From Margaritifera margaritifera (Eukaryota > Mollusca > Bivalvia > Unionida > Margaritiferidae): DNA of 64,000 nt. The notes beneath the pieces were generated by a model. It saw only the letters and a list, made by a program, of their open reading frames with translations, was not told the DNA's origin and made no database searches. The DNA lies in NCBI GenBank assembly GCA_029931535.1, contig JAQPZY010001675.1, forward strand, positions 1,296,501 through 1,360,500. The letters are read 5' to 3'. Both the position numbers and the translations under genes were made by a program. Below, piece after piece: positions 10,833-19,890 of the stretch (the first letter of the stretch is position 1; the number at the start of each line of letters is the position of its first letter).

Positions 10833-12141
10833 TTTTTAGCTCACCAGGCTGTAAAGCCAAGTGAGTTAATGGCATGGTCCTGTGTTGGGCGAGCGTCGTC
10901 CATCAACATTTGCTATTTTAAGCTTTTTCTAAAAAAAAAACACTTTGCTAATTTCAACCAAATTTTATCGAGAGCATCACGGTATCGAGGACTTTTAATT
11001 TCTGTAATAGATGACGATCTGCCTTCAAATATGGATGTCGTTACTAAAATAGAAAAATCTTTAGACCTCTTCTTTTCAAAAACCGCTCAACAAAATCGGA
11101 CAAAATTTGACAGAAAGTATCTTGTAATGGACACATAACAAGAGGCTTCAGTGGGCCTGATGTCACTCACCTTTCACACATTAGTCTAAAAAAGCAAATG
11201 TAGTACCAAGACAAGTACCTTGGGTTACAAGACACCCATTTCAAGATATTTTCCATCCTTTGGGGTGGAAATTGGTGGTATTAGACATACTGTTTAACTA
11301 CATTTATACTTTAGTAACTTTAGCTGGACCAGATGACGCATTGGCATCTTTTGTTTAAAAGATGTTCATGCCAGGGCTCTACATTTCATATTTAGTCCGA
11401 TGTGGTAAGGCAGTTTTAGAGCGAAAGTCGTTCTATGATGGTTCTTCTTTATATTAGTAACAACAGCCAAACATGACTGGATATAAGTATAATTTGTAGG
11501 TTTTCAACCCGGTTGATATGGAAGCCACACCATAGCTAAGGGAGCCACACCGGATCTAACTTCGACAGAGCATGCAATAAAAAGCATTACTACAAAGATT
11601 ATTCAAAATTACCAAGTTTGATCAAAATTCTCAAAGCTGTTCTGAAGAAGGTGTTGATAATAGGTTTTCCATATGATTGATAGGGAGCCACCCCTAAAAC
11701 AATTTTGATAAAGTATGTCCTAAGAAGCATTCCTACCAAGTTTGATTGAAATTAGCTTAGCCGTTCTAAAGAAGTCGAGAATAGGTTTTCCAACCTGTTG
11801 CTTAGGAAGCCACACCGTTGCTACGGGAGCTAACCAGGACACAATTGTGATAGAGCATGCACTAAGCTTGATCAAATTTGGATGAACCGTTCTGGATTGG
11901 AATTCGAATATATGTTTTTCATTTTTGTTGCAATTGTAGCCACACCGTTGCTAGGGAGCCACCCCAAGCATAATTTCGGTAGAGCATGTTCCGAGGAACA
12001 TTCCTACCATTTTTGATCAAACTTGCCACAGCGGTTTTTGAGAAGTCGAAAACAGCAATGTTGACTGATGACGAACGACACACGCCGGACGCAGAGCTAT
12101 ACCATCAGCCCACTTGCAGTTTAGGCCAGGTGAGTTAAAAA
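10833..12141. mobile_element. 1.3-kb non-autonomous TIR element with internal tandem repeats
   Basis: The left end TTTTTAGCTCACCAGGCTGT... AAGTGAGTTAATGGCAT and the complement of the right end (TTTTTAACTCACCTGGCCTA... AAGTGGGCTGATGGTAT) form imperfect inverted repeats of about 45 bp. Both are followed inward by CGTCGTCC/GTCGTTCGTC-type sequence. No transposase frame is present. I recognise the AGCTCACC...AAGTGAG ends as an abundant repeat type in mollusc genomes (from memory, not searched). Its interior holds the tandem repeat listed separately. Confidence 0.7.
11505..11985. repeat. About 150-bp imperfect tandem repeat inside the TIR element
   Basis: Roughly four decayed units share the phrases GAGCCACACCG / GGGAGCCACCCC, then 'attttGATARAGCATG', then 'cattCCTACCAAGTTTGATY', then 'AGCCGTTCTRAAGAAGTCGA' and 'ATAGGTTTTCCA'. 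The phrases recur near 11533, 11690, 11810 and 11940. Confidence 0.7.
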
Positions 12142-12600
12142 CCCATAATAACTTCTCCTCAAAGCCACTCAATAAAATTTGTCCAAATTTGACAGAAGGT
12201 GTCACAGCTTGAAGGCGTTTCAAATTTATACAAATAATGCCGATCCGTCCTCAAATATACAGCTGCCATTACGAAAAATGAAAAAAAAAATATATTTAAA
12301 AAATAAATGCCTCAGAAAACCGCTAAGCACAATTTACCAACTTGGACAGAATGCATCGCGACATTGAGGCCTTTAAATATTGGAAAAATGATGCTGATGT
12401 GCCATTAAAAATGGATGCAGATGCATAAATAGAGAAAACGTGAAACACTTGTCATAAATTATGCAATCAACAGCACTGGAATAGATTTCTACAGAAAGCA
12501 TCCTACTGACCCAGATTTCTTGGCCAACTGCTCCCGCATTTAGCTATTTGGCAGAGATCAGCCAGGTAAGTGATCATAGACCCATTTGGACCGCTTGTTT
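12142..12600. repeat. Diverged copies of the same repeat interior and right end
   Basis: Phrases from inside the neighbouring element recur: 'caaATTTGACAGAAGGTGTC' near 12184 (compare 'AAATTTGACAGAAAGTATC' near 11103), and CCTCAAATATACAGCTG and CCATTAAAAATGGATGCAG (compare CCTTCAAATATGGATGTCG near 11022). A second right end, CAGCCAGGTAAGTGATCATAGACCCAT, lies at about 12558-12585. This suggests a nested or tandemly inserted second copy. Confidence 0.55.
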
Positions 12601-12613
12601 AGTATTATATTTA

Positions 12614-12651
12614 ATTTTTTTTTTTTTTTTTTTTTTGGGGGGGGGGGGGGT
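12614..12651. repeat. T-run joined to G-run
   Basis: About 22 T followed directly by about 13 G. No further structure is seen from here to about 13060. Confidence 0.9.
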
Positions 12652-13062
12652 AGGGGCTTGTTTTTATTAAAGAAACGACATGGCGCATGAAAATAAGTAA
12701 AATTGAGTAACTTATACATGTTGTAGGGCAACACACTCAAGAACTACCTTTACGTATAAATGTGTTTTAAAAAATAATCGCCGACCAGCAAGCATTGAGA
12801 GTTATTTAAAAATAGACTGGCTTTCTACTTGTACTGTCTGAATCAAATTCTGCTTGCAAAAATATGTCGGCCTTACGTTTTTTAGCACTGTTTTCTCTTT
12901 TTTTCGACACAAGTTCTAATGTTTGCATCGACTAGTGATATTTGTATGCTGACGTTCGGTTGAATTTTATCTAAGGATTTTGTTTCAGATCAGGGCAATA
13001 TATAGTTAAAGGATTGGAAAAAATCGGGACTATCTAACGACACTAAAATATACAGCGAGAAA

Positions 13063-13165
13063 AACGAATGCTAATTATGTCTTTCAAATGTCCTTCAAAT
13101 GCTAATTATGTCTTTCAAATGTCCTGCAAATGCTAATTATGTCCTTCAAATGCAATATTATGCTT
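13063..13165. repeat. 31-bp tandem repeat, about 3 copies
   Basis: Units read ATGCTAATTATGTCTTTCAA then ATGTCCTTCAA, with single-base differences. Confidence 0.85.
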
Positions 13166-13275
13166 ATTTATCTTCTCAGAAAGAAATAAAAAATACAATC
13201 ATATCACGTTATCTTAGTCGCCGTAAGCTGCAAGCGTTTTGAATGAACCTTGGCTAGCATGCAATTCCTCTTCCA

Positions 13276-13337
<62 letters not shown>
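13276..13337. repeat. (CA)n microsatellite
   Basis: About 31 uninterrupted CA units. Confidence 0.95.
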
Positions 13338-13341
<4 letters not shown>

Positions 13342-13584
13342 AGTACAAAGTGTATGTACACACTCAGATTAATACAGAATGTGTTCGTCTTTAGACACAT
13401 CTGAGCCCTTGTTGGAATATAACTTCTCAAAAAGTTGGATTTCAATCAACTAGAAAATGTGGATACTTGAATATTTACAAGCTACTCGTAGGTGATAAAT
13501 GGAATTTCGGGATATTTTTTTTTTTTTCTTTTTTTTTTTTTCTTCAGAATTTGACATTATTGCAAGTGCATGTTTTCGCAGTTC

Positions 13585-13935
13585 AGATGCTATAAAATAG
13601 GATAATTAAAGTGTTTCTAATGGTATAACATAGGGTAATTATAGTGTTTCAAATGGTATAAAATAGGGTAATTATAGTGTTTCAAATGGTATAAAATAGG
13701 GTAATTATAGTGTTTCGAATGGTCTAAAATAGGGTAATTATAGTGTTTCGAATGCACTAAAATAGGATAATTATTGTGCTTCGAATGGTATAAAATAGGG
13801 TAATTATAGTGTTTCGAATGGTATAAAATAGGGTAATTATAGTGTTTCGACTGGTTTAAAATAGGGTAATTATAGTGTTTCGAATGGTATAAAATAGGGT
13901 AATTATAGTGTTTCGACTGGTTTAAAATATGGTAG
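13585..13935. repeat. 33-bp minisatellite, about 11 copies, with diverged edge units to about 14300
   Basis: The unit is GTGTTTCGAATGGTATAAAA followed by TAGGGTAATTATA. Because 33 is a multiple of three and no stop occurs in the minus frame, a 119-codon open frame (13976-13617) of Tyr/Pro/Ile/His/Ser repeats appears. It has no other coding sign, so I do not call it a gene. Degenerate relatives ('TTTTGRGACGTCCAAG' near 13940 and 14161, 'GGTATTAAATAGGGTACTTA' near 14104) show the array once extended further right. Confidence 0.9.
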
Positions 13936-14303
13936 TTGTCATTTTGAGACGTCCAAGTAATTTCCGAGGTCTTCAAATAGGATATTTTTAGTGTTTAAAT
14001 TCTTCTTTTTCGTGTACTTTTCACTTTTTCTTTTTTTTTAAAAAAAATTGATTTTCTTCATGCTTTCCTCTAAAAGTGCATGGGGTTTTTTTTGCGTTTC
14101 AGAAGGTATTAAATAGGGTACTTACAGCGTTTCTAGTGGTCTATAATATACTACTTGTCGTTTTGGGACGTCCAAGAATCATCTTTTATCACGTTTTAAA
14201 TGCCCCCGAATCATACGATTTAAGAAGACCGTGACTATGGTATTTATAGCATTTCTAATGACTCAAAATATGCTACTTATAGTGTTACAAGGGATTTAGG
14301 ATG

Positions 14304-14676
14304 ATATACTGTCAAGAGACTAAGAATATAACATTAATGGATATACTGTCAAGAGACTAAGAATATAACATTAATGGATATACTGTCAAGAGACTAAGAA
14401 TATAACATTAATGGATATACTGTCAAGAGACTAAGAATATAACATTAATGGATATACTGTCAAGAGACTAAGAATATAACATTAATGGATATACTGTCAA
14501 GAGACTAAGAATATAACATTAATGGATATACTGTCAAGAGACTAAGAATATAACATTAATGGATATACTGTCAAGAGACTAAGAATATAACATTAATGGA
14601 TATACTGTCAAGAGACTAAGAATATAACATTAATGGATATACTGTCAAGAGACTAAGAATATAACATTAATGGATA
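14304..14676. repeat. 37-bp minisatellite, 10 nearly identical copies
   Basis: The unit is ATATACTGTCAAGAGACTAA followed by GAATATAACATTAATGG. I see no differences between copies within the array, which suggests recent amplification or homogenisation. It could also be an assembly-sensitive region whose true length differs. Confidence 0.95.
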
Positions 14677-15079
14677 TTTCATTAATAAATACGTCATTTT
14701 TCGGAAGAAGCCTATGTATGGGTAAATTGTATAAAATAGTAAACTTGATCCTTAAACAATTTAAATTTTGCCGCTGTAGAAGCACGGTATTATTGGATGT
14801 TAACGGGGAGATCTAAACGGGCCGGATTTTTGTTGTGGGCACTTACAACGGCATTTGTTTTTAAACACGTGGCGCTGGATATCATTTTCATCGTTTAAAA
14901 TGTTTCTTCTTGGATCGATCGTTCAAAGGACGTAAGCGTGTTTTGCCGATCAAACCACGAAGGTATAGTAATTTGACAAAACAATAACATTGCGGTCTAC
15001 GGGAACTTAATTAGTTGTATGTGCCCTGTAACTGGAGGCGAAAACCAGGGGTGTAGAAGAGCGGACAAACCACCCCTTC
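14677..15079. other. Non-coding sequence
   Basis: No gene recognised. Contains AGTTGTATGTGCCCTGTAAC near 15011, which resembles AGTTGTATGTGCCACTTGGG near 16973. Confidence 0.4.
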
Positions 15080-15082
15080 TAT

Positions 15083-15900
15083 TGTCTGGTCGCCTCTTAG
15101 CCCCGGGACACCTCCTGAATTAGCTCACCCACCATCGCTGAGTGAGGGAGCAACAGAAGATTTAGGCTGTGCTTCAAAGAGTCTCTCTAAACTTAAACTT
15201 GTCCTCTTAAACACCCAGATCCACACCACAGTGGAAGTGGACAGTGAATCTATCATTATGCAATAAAAAAAAAAAATGAATGAGAGGAAAAAAATACTGT
15301 GAGGCAAATTAGAAACCTCTCTACATATAGTTAGCAAAACAACAATTTTATCACATGTCAACATAAATGGAACAAAAAGTACGGATAGTAGAACCATTTT
15401 CGATAAAGTAGAGAAAAATAGGGCAGTTTGAATTTTTTTTATAGGAAAAAGTAGGAAAAGTAGGAAAAACCAGGGGCGCTGGAAAGTATGTATGCATATA
15501 TGTATGTATGTATTTTTTATGTATGTATGTATGTATGTATTTTTTATGTATGTATGTATGTATTTTTTATGTATGTATGTATGTATTTTTTATGTATGTA
15601 TGTATGTATGTATGTATGTATGTATGTATGTATGTATGTATGTATGTATGTATGTATGTATGTATGTATGTATGTATGTATGTATGTATGTATGTATGTA
15701 TGTATGTATGTATGACTTCCAAAGTCCGAATTAAAAAACCAACAGACACATTTTTTATCTATGAAGAAAATATGGCCATGTTCCAAATCTACGATTTAAA
15801 TACGGCTGTCTGGTTGCCTCTTGGTCCCGAGACACCATCGCTGAGTAAGGGAGCAACAGAAGATTTAGGATGTGCCTCGGAGAGTCTCTCCAAACTTTAA
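15083..15900. repeat. Pair of about 85-100-bp direct repeats bracketing a GTAT microsatellite
   Basis: Copy 1 (about 15085-15193) and copy 2 (about 15806-15897) share 'CACCATCGCTGAGTRAGGGA', 'GCAACAGAAGATTTAGG' and 'GAGTCTCTCYAAACTT', preceded in both by a TCTGGTYGCCTCTTRG-like phrase. Both are on the plus strand. I do not know the family. They may be two copies of one dispersed repeat. Confidence 0.75.
15487..15713. repeat. (GTAT)n tetranucleotide microsatellite with ATTTTTTATG interruptions
   Basis: The left part alternates 3-5 GTAT units with ATTTTTTAT spacers (four times). From about 15592 it is pure GTAT. It opens long spurious frames of Met-Tyr-Val-Cys type in several phases. Confidence 0.95.
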
Positions 15901-16975
15901 AGGGTCCTAGCGTCCGAAGGTCCAGAGGGGTTTGGCACAAATTTTGGGGAAGGAGGCGGTAATCCTCGTTTATTGTCTTGTCAGAGGTACACACTTGTTC
16001 CTCCTCCATCACCTGACCCGTAGGGTGGGACGAGGATGGAAACCCCAAAACAGGAGAAGGGTTCGACGTACCTATGTCTTCTGGGAACTAATCTGTGTCA
16101 TCCAAAATTGATAGTTCGTCATCCTGTCTTCACTACCGGTGACTGTCACTTGACCCATTACCCGGTGCCCGGTGCTCGGTGACCGGTCAACGGGCAACGA
16201 TCAGTCAGACGATGTAGATCTTATTGGAGAGTTTCTGTTCTGGGAACTCGACTCCGACGAACTAGATCCCCTCAATTTAAAAAACAGGTCTACTCGAGCG
16301 AGAAGATAGCTGCGCTTTCCTGGCATCATAAGACGGGACTCACTACTGGGTGAAGGCGACTTCCCTCCACTAGAAAGTGCAGAGGACCTCTCTCTCGCTG
16401 GAGCTGACAACTTCCTTCAATGTGTCAGTGATCCCAATCTTTATGGAGCAGGCGATTTCCGTGCTCCAGAAAGAGCCATCGACTCCTTCCCTACGGAAAT
16501 GCTATAGGACCCTCCTTGGAACGGAGGGGTTCTTCCAGTGACTAAAAGGAAGAACTGGAACCCTTCTTCCTGACTATATAGGCAAGGCTATTTTCCGTTT
16601 AGTACCTCGTTTGGTCAAAGGCAACAAAAAGGACAACCGTCCGTGCGTACAAACGATGGTGATGTGTATCCCAGCAGCCTCTTTATGACAGAATGTACCC
16701 ACATCTTGCAACATACTGAATGCTGAAAGGAAATACAAGAAACAAACAAAGACTCGGAACAATAATTGGGTGGGTCATACTTAACCTAACATCGGTTACT
16801 TTTAGAGGGATAAAAACGCTTCGCTAGCGAGGTACTCTGAACCCTCAAATTAAACGGAAAGGGACACAGATGAAAATTATGCAAGGATTGGGGAGAAAAT
16901 ATCAACAACACAAAAAGGATACGATTTAAAGTAGAAATTCCAAAAGACAACGTAGACAACGAAAACGTTAATAGT
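15901..16975. other. Weakly structured sequence; possible eroded part of the virus-like element
   Basis: A minus-strand Ser/Arg-rich open frame of 69 codons (16410-16201) is preceded by another Ser-rich frame (SVGKESMALSGARKSPAP near 16470-16420), but neither matches a family I know. The run at 16134-16200 is rich in ACCGGTGAC / GGTGACCGGTCA / CCCGGTGCCCGGTG, which are overlapping inverted words. I find no P-loop or other ATPase signature here. Confidence 0.35.
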
Positions 16976-16984
16976 TGTATGTGC

Positions 16985-17200
16985 CACTTGGGGGACAAAT
17001 GAGAATGAACATTAGCTCATAGGTTTACACGGAAATGCCACTTGAGGGACAAACGGGAAATCTTATGTTAAAATTGTCCATAGGTTTAACATTGGGGTGG
17101 TATTATGGGGACAAACGAGAAATTAACATGTGACAATGGATGGTCAAAAGGTGATTGGGACAAAGGGTCGAACGTTTATTGGGACAAACGGGAATGATAA
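16985..17200. repeat. Degenerate repeat with GGGACAAACGGGAA core
   Basis: The core word GGGACAAAYGRGAA occurs about five times (near 16991, 17054, 17108, 17158 in weaker form, 17180), spaced 25-60 bp apart. Some copies are preceded by 'GTGCCACTTGGG' or 'ATGCCACTTGAG'. Confidence 0.65.
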
Positions 17201-17254
17201 TGTCAACATTTTTAGATACGATCCAACACACCACATGTACTAACCAGCAACCGT

Positions 17255-17760
17255 TTTTTTTTTTATTACAATCCAACACATACACCATCCCATTCAGCAC
17301 CGGCATTTTTATATGCCCCCTCCACACTACTCCGACTATCCAGCACCTAGTTTTTGGTTACAATCCAACACACACCCGACTATCCATAATCCGCTTTTTG
17401 ATTACAATCCAACACCCACACCTACTATCCAGCACCCGTTTTTATTACTATCCAACACCCCATACATACTATCCAAAACGAATGTGAAGTGTCTAAAAAC
17501 CCACACCGACGAAAAGTGTATGATGTAAAAGAAAGGGGATGAAACACAAACTTTTATTACTATCTAACACCTGATTTTTTATTACAATCCAACACACACG
17601 CCCTACTGTCTAGCACCCGCTTTTTGATTACAATCCAACACACACATCCTACTATCCAGCACCTAGTTTTTGATTACAATCCAACAGACACACCCAACTA
17701 TCCAGAATCCGCTATTTAATTACTATCCCACACCCCATAAATACTACCTAAAGAAAAGGG
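17255..17760. repeat. About 50-55-bp tandem repeat, two blocks
   Basis: The recurring unit is roughly TTTTTGATTACAATCCAACA, then CACAC..CCTACTATCCAGCACC. There are about five units at 17262-17490 and five at 17555-17750, separated by an unrelated 60-bp piece. The units also appear as short open frames on the plus strand, without coding meaning. Confidence 0.8.
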
Positions 17761-17764
17761 AAGG

Positions 17765-18055
17765 AGTGTTTATACACATGCTATATTTACATACATACAA
17801 ACATAATATACATCGTAAACATTAGGAGTGTGTATACACACCTTGTACTTACAAATACACAAGCACACTATTACACAAGAGGGGGTAAGATGTAAAAGAA
17901 GAGGGATTAAATATGCACACAAGTAAAGGATAGGTGTATTAATGACACACTATACCCACATACAAACACAAGAGAAAGGGTAAGGGGTTTTAAGTTTTAG
18001 TTGTAAACATAGAGATACATAAACATAAAACAAAAATAGGCAATAATTTTGAGTA
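17765..18055. repeat. Repeat-rich strip next to the virion module
   Basis: Contains GGAGTGTTTATACACA (near 17765), GGAGTGTGTATACACACC (near 17825) and ACACACTATACCCACATACA (near 17944). The last resembles, in opposite orientation, sequence at 23490-23545 on the other side of the virion genes. Confidence 0.5.
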
Positions 18056-18061
18056 GTGTCT

Positions 18062-18105
18062 CTCTTTTCTAGAGATCTGGGTGGCCCTGAAAAGGACCGT
18101 TTGGT
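18062..18105 (-). terminator. Histone-type mRNA 3' stem-loop with purine-rich downstream element
   Basis: On the minus strand, 18098-18083 reads GGTCCTTTTCAGGGCC. This is a 6-bp stem (one G-U pair) with a four-base TTTC loop. It is preceded by CCAAAC and followed by ACCCA, the flanks of the metazoan replication-dependent histone stem-loop. About 12 bases later comes AGAAAAGAGAGA, which fits the histone downstream element that pairs with U7 snRNA. In histone mRNAs this directs cleavage without polyadenylation, with SLBP bound to the stem. Here it lies 138 bases after the stop of the last virion-module frame (18236). No histone coding sequence is present anywhere in the window. Confidence 0.8.
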
Positions 18106-18235
18106 TTCTGACACTACTCTCCCTTAGTGACTACACCCCCAGTGTCGGGCACCACAGGCCGCCCATCTCCTACTCCATTTATCCCCACCCCAATAATTAA
18201 TGGATACAGGAAGGAAAATCGGTGGATGGTTAACC

Positions 18236-18547
18236 TCACTTTCCCAGTCCTCCATTGGTGGAATGAGGAGTTCGGGCTTCTATGTTATTGCTGTTGCTAT
18301 TGAGGAACAAATTGCATTGTCCCTTCTGTTTCGTCTCCTCTGCCAATTTTCTTTTTTCTTTCTCCACTTTTTCCTCCAGCAAAGAGACTACTAACTCTTT
18401 AGCTGTTTTGAAATGGCCCATTCCTCTCTTGAAAAATGTCCTATTGGGATATAGTTCCATATCTTCCACTCGACCTAGGAGATGCTGCACATACTCCAAG
18501 TTCACCAAGGGTTCGCTTAACCTGCCCCTGTTATTCTGGATGCTCAT
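18236..18547 (-). CDS. Unrecognised 103-residue coiled-coil protein, last gene of the virion module
   Basis: I take the start as the Met at 18547 (MSIQNNRGRLSEPLVNLEYV). The open frame extends further upstream to 18772, but the upstream part reads like non-coding sequence. After an N-terminal part with LEYVQHLLGRVEDMELYPN, the middle (FKTAKELVVSLLEEKVEKEK) is a charged helix likely to form a coiled coil. The C-terminus is Asn/Ser-rich. The frame is intact, unlike most neighbours. It follows the protease on the same strand and precedes the histone-like stem-loop. Function unknown; a small virion or scaffolding protein is only a guess from position. Confidence 0.5.
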   Translation of the reverse strand: MSIQNNRGRLSEPLVNLEYVQHLLGRVEDMELYPNRTFFKRGMGHFKTAKELVVSLLEEKVEKEKRKLAEETKQKGQCNLFLNSNSNNIEARTPHSTNGGLGK

Positions 18548-18790
18548 TCTTCTGCGTTGACAAGTCAACGATGGATGGCAAGACTGGTGAACGCACCGCT
18601 TTATATGCTTTATGCGCGGCCGTGAAGGAAAACATCCTTCGGATCTGGTACGCGAACGTGAAATAAAACATTTACACATGTAAAGAAGATCGACAGAAAG
18701 ACTATGAAAGAGCATGTTCAAAAATGACTTGGGGTACGTCCCTTCCTCTTTATTTACAAATACCAAAAACATTAAACATGAACGTATTTA

Positions 18791-19451
18791 CTAGGCTGAC
18801 AGCGTTGTGTAGTCAGACCAGACTTTCAATGATCCAATACACTCCAATTGCCATCGATGCACACTACGTTTCTGGCAGAAAGAAAAGAGACAGTCATAAT
18901 GTTCACAAAACCATCTTTCTATTTTATCATTGTTTCTAGAGTACTCACGGTCCAAACTAGTCACTAAATGTTCCAAGGGAAATCCAAGACTGCGTTGATG
19001 AAGCAAATGCATACCATATTGTCCACACACAATGGAATCTTGTCCTTGTAATCTCACATTATTGAACTGAGTAGACAGCATTTCTTCTCACAAAGTCAAT
19101 GATGTCGTCTTTCAGAGGAGGTAATCCATAAGAATCAAAATATTCCACACTGTGATCGATGGGAAAGTAGACGGCTACACAGTGTGTTCCTGGTCGATGA
19201 CTGTCGTCTGTGTTGATAACAAAGGCTTGAACGTCTTTAGGTTTTCGATGTGGAAATTCATCTTTAGTACACACCACAGGATTCCAAGAAGCTGTGTATG
19301 AATTGTGAGTCCGAAGGTAATGAAGTTCCCAGGTATTCATTCTTTTTTTATGACGGTTTTCCATTTTTCGTTTTTTTTTTCCCCACAGGTAATGATAAGT
19401 CATCAGTTCACACCTGACATTTTCCTTGAAAAGTTCTGTCAAGTAAGTCAA
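18791..19451 (-). pseudogene. Adenain-like cysteine protease (capsid maturation protease), frameshifted
   Basis: Two overlapping minus-strand frames (19451-19059 and 19081-18791) encode the two halves of an adenovirus-type maturation protease. The first has AFVINTDD, then PGTHCVAVYF with the catalytic His (residue 90, codon near 19184), then EYFDSYGLPP with the acidic residue (106). The second has LQGQDSIVCGQYG with the oxyanion Gln and catalytic Cys (codon near 19027). A single-base frame change around 19065-19081 separates them. The Trp usual after the His is Cys here. Such proteases cut capsid precursors in Polintons, adintoviruses and adenoviruses. A further open piece (MDSYLRREDF, from 19589) just upstream may belong to the same or another gene. 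Confidence 0.8.
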
Positions 19452-19630
19452 TGAACGAGTAGTCTCTGTACTCTGTTACAAGAGAGCTTTGATGCGTTTC
19501 GTCTCTAGAGAAGTCAATGGAAGCAAGGAACGGTCATGCAAGTCTTTATACACGTTTTCAAAATCTTCTCTTCTGAGATAAGAGTCCATGCCTCTTCCAG
19601 ATACTCTTCCAACTTTTCTTCTTGACTCAT

Positions 19631-19882
19631 CTAAAATGTGTCGTGTTGTTTCTGACTATGATGATTGATTTGACATCCATAACAATGTTCTCTTGCTAGG
19701 CCTGTAATTATTTCAGCCACGTCACGAGCAAAAGAGGAGATTAAATGTTCTTCTTGTTCTGGCAATCTTGACATCATGACTGTATTTTTGTTTTCTTCAT
19801 TTGTCGTCTGTGACTGCTGTGGTTGTTGTTCTGAATGGAAAACGTCCTCATCGTCTATCTCCATATGTTTTTCGTGTTCCAT
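19631..19882 (-). CDS. Small acidic protein with Cys/His C-terminus
   Basis: 83 residues with intact frame. The N-terminal half is acidic and Gln-rich (EDVFHSEQQPQQSQTTNEEN). The C-terminal half has a helix (SSFARDVAEIITGLAREH) followed by CYGCQINHHSQKQHD, a C-x2-C...H...H arrangement that could bind zinc. The start ATG at 19882 lies 8 bases after the stop of the capsid-like frame (19891). I recall similar 'C-x-GC-x-...HxSQxxH' tails in other invertebrate elements of this type, but cannot name the family. Role unknown. Confidence 0.55.
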   Translation of the reverse strand: MEHEKHMEIDDEDVFHSEQQPQQSQTTNEENKNTVMMSRLPEQEEHLISSFARDVAEIITGLAREHCYGCQINHHSQKQHDTF

Positions 19883-19890
19883 CTTTTCTT

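Noticed and set aside
13617..13976. 119-residue open frame of Tyr/Pro/Ile/His repeats on the minus strand
   Set aside because: It exists only because a 33-bp minisatellite has a period divisible by three and lacks stops in that phase. There is no start context, non-repeat domain or conservation signal.
15488..15900. Long open frames of Met-Tyr-Val-Cys type
   Set aside because: Translation of the GTAT microsatellite in several phases; all phases are open at once.
16574..17327. Minus-strand frames of 60-75 residues near the virion module
   Set aside because: Hydrophobic or repeat-derived composition, overlapping repeat arrays, no family features; no P-loop to suggest the missing packaging ATPase.
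18062..18547. A host histone gene ending at the stem-loop
   Set aside because: No histone-fold coding sequence (H1, H2A, H2B, H3 or H4 motifs) upstream on the minus strand or elsewhere in the window.
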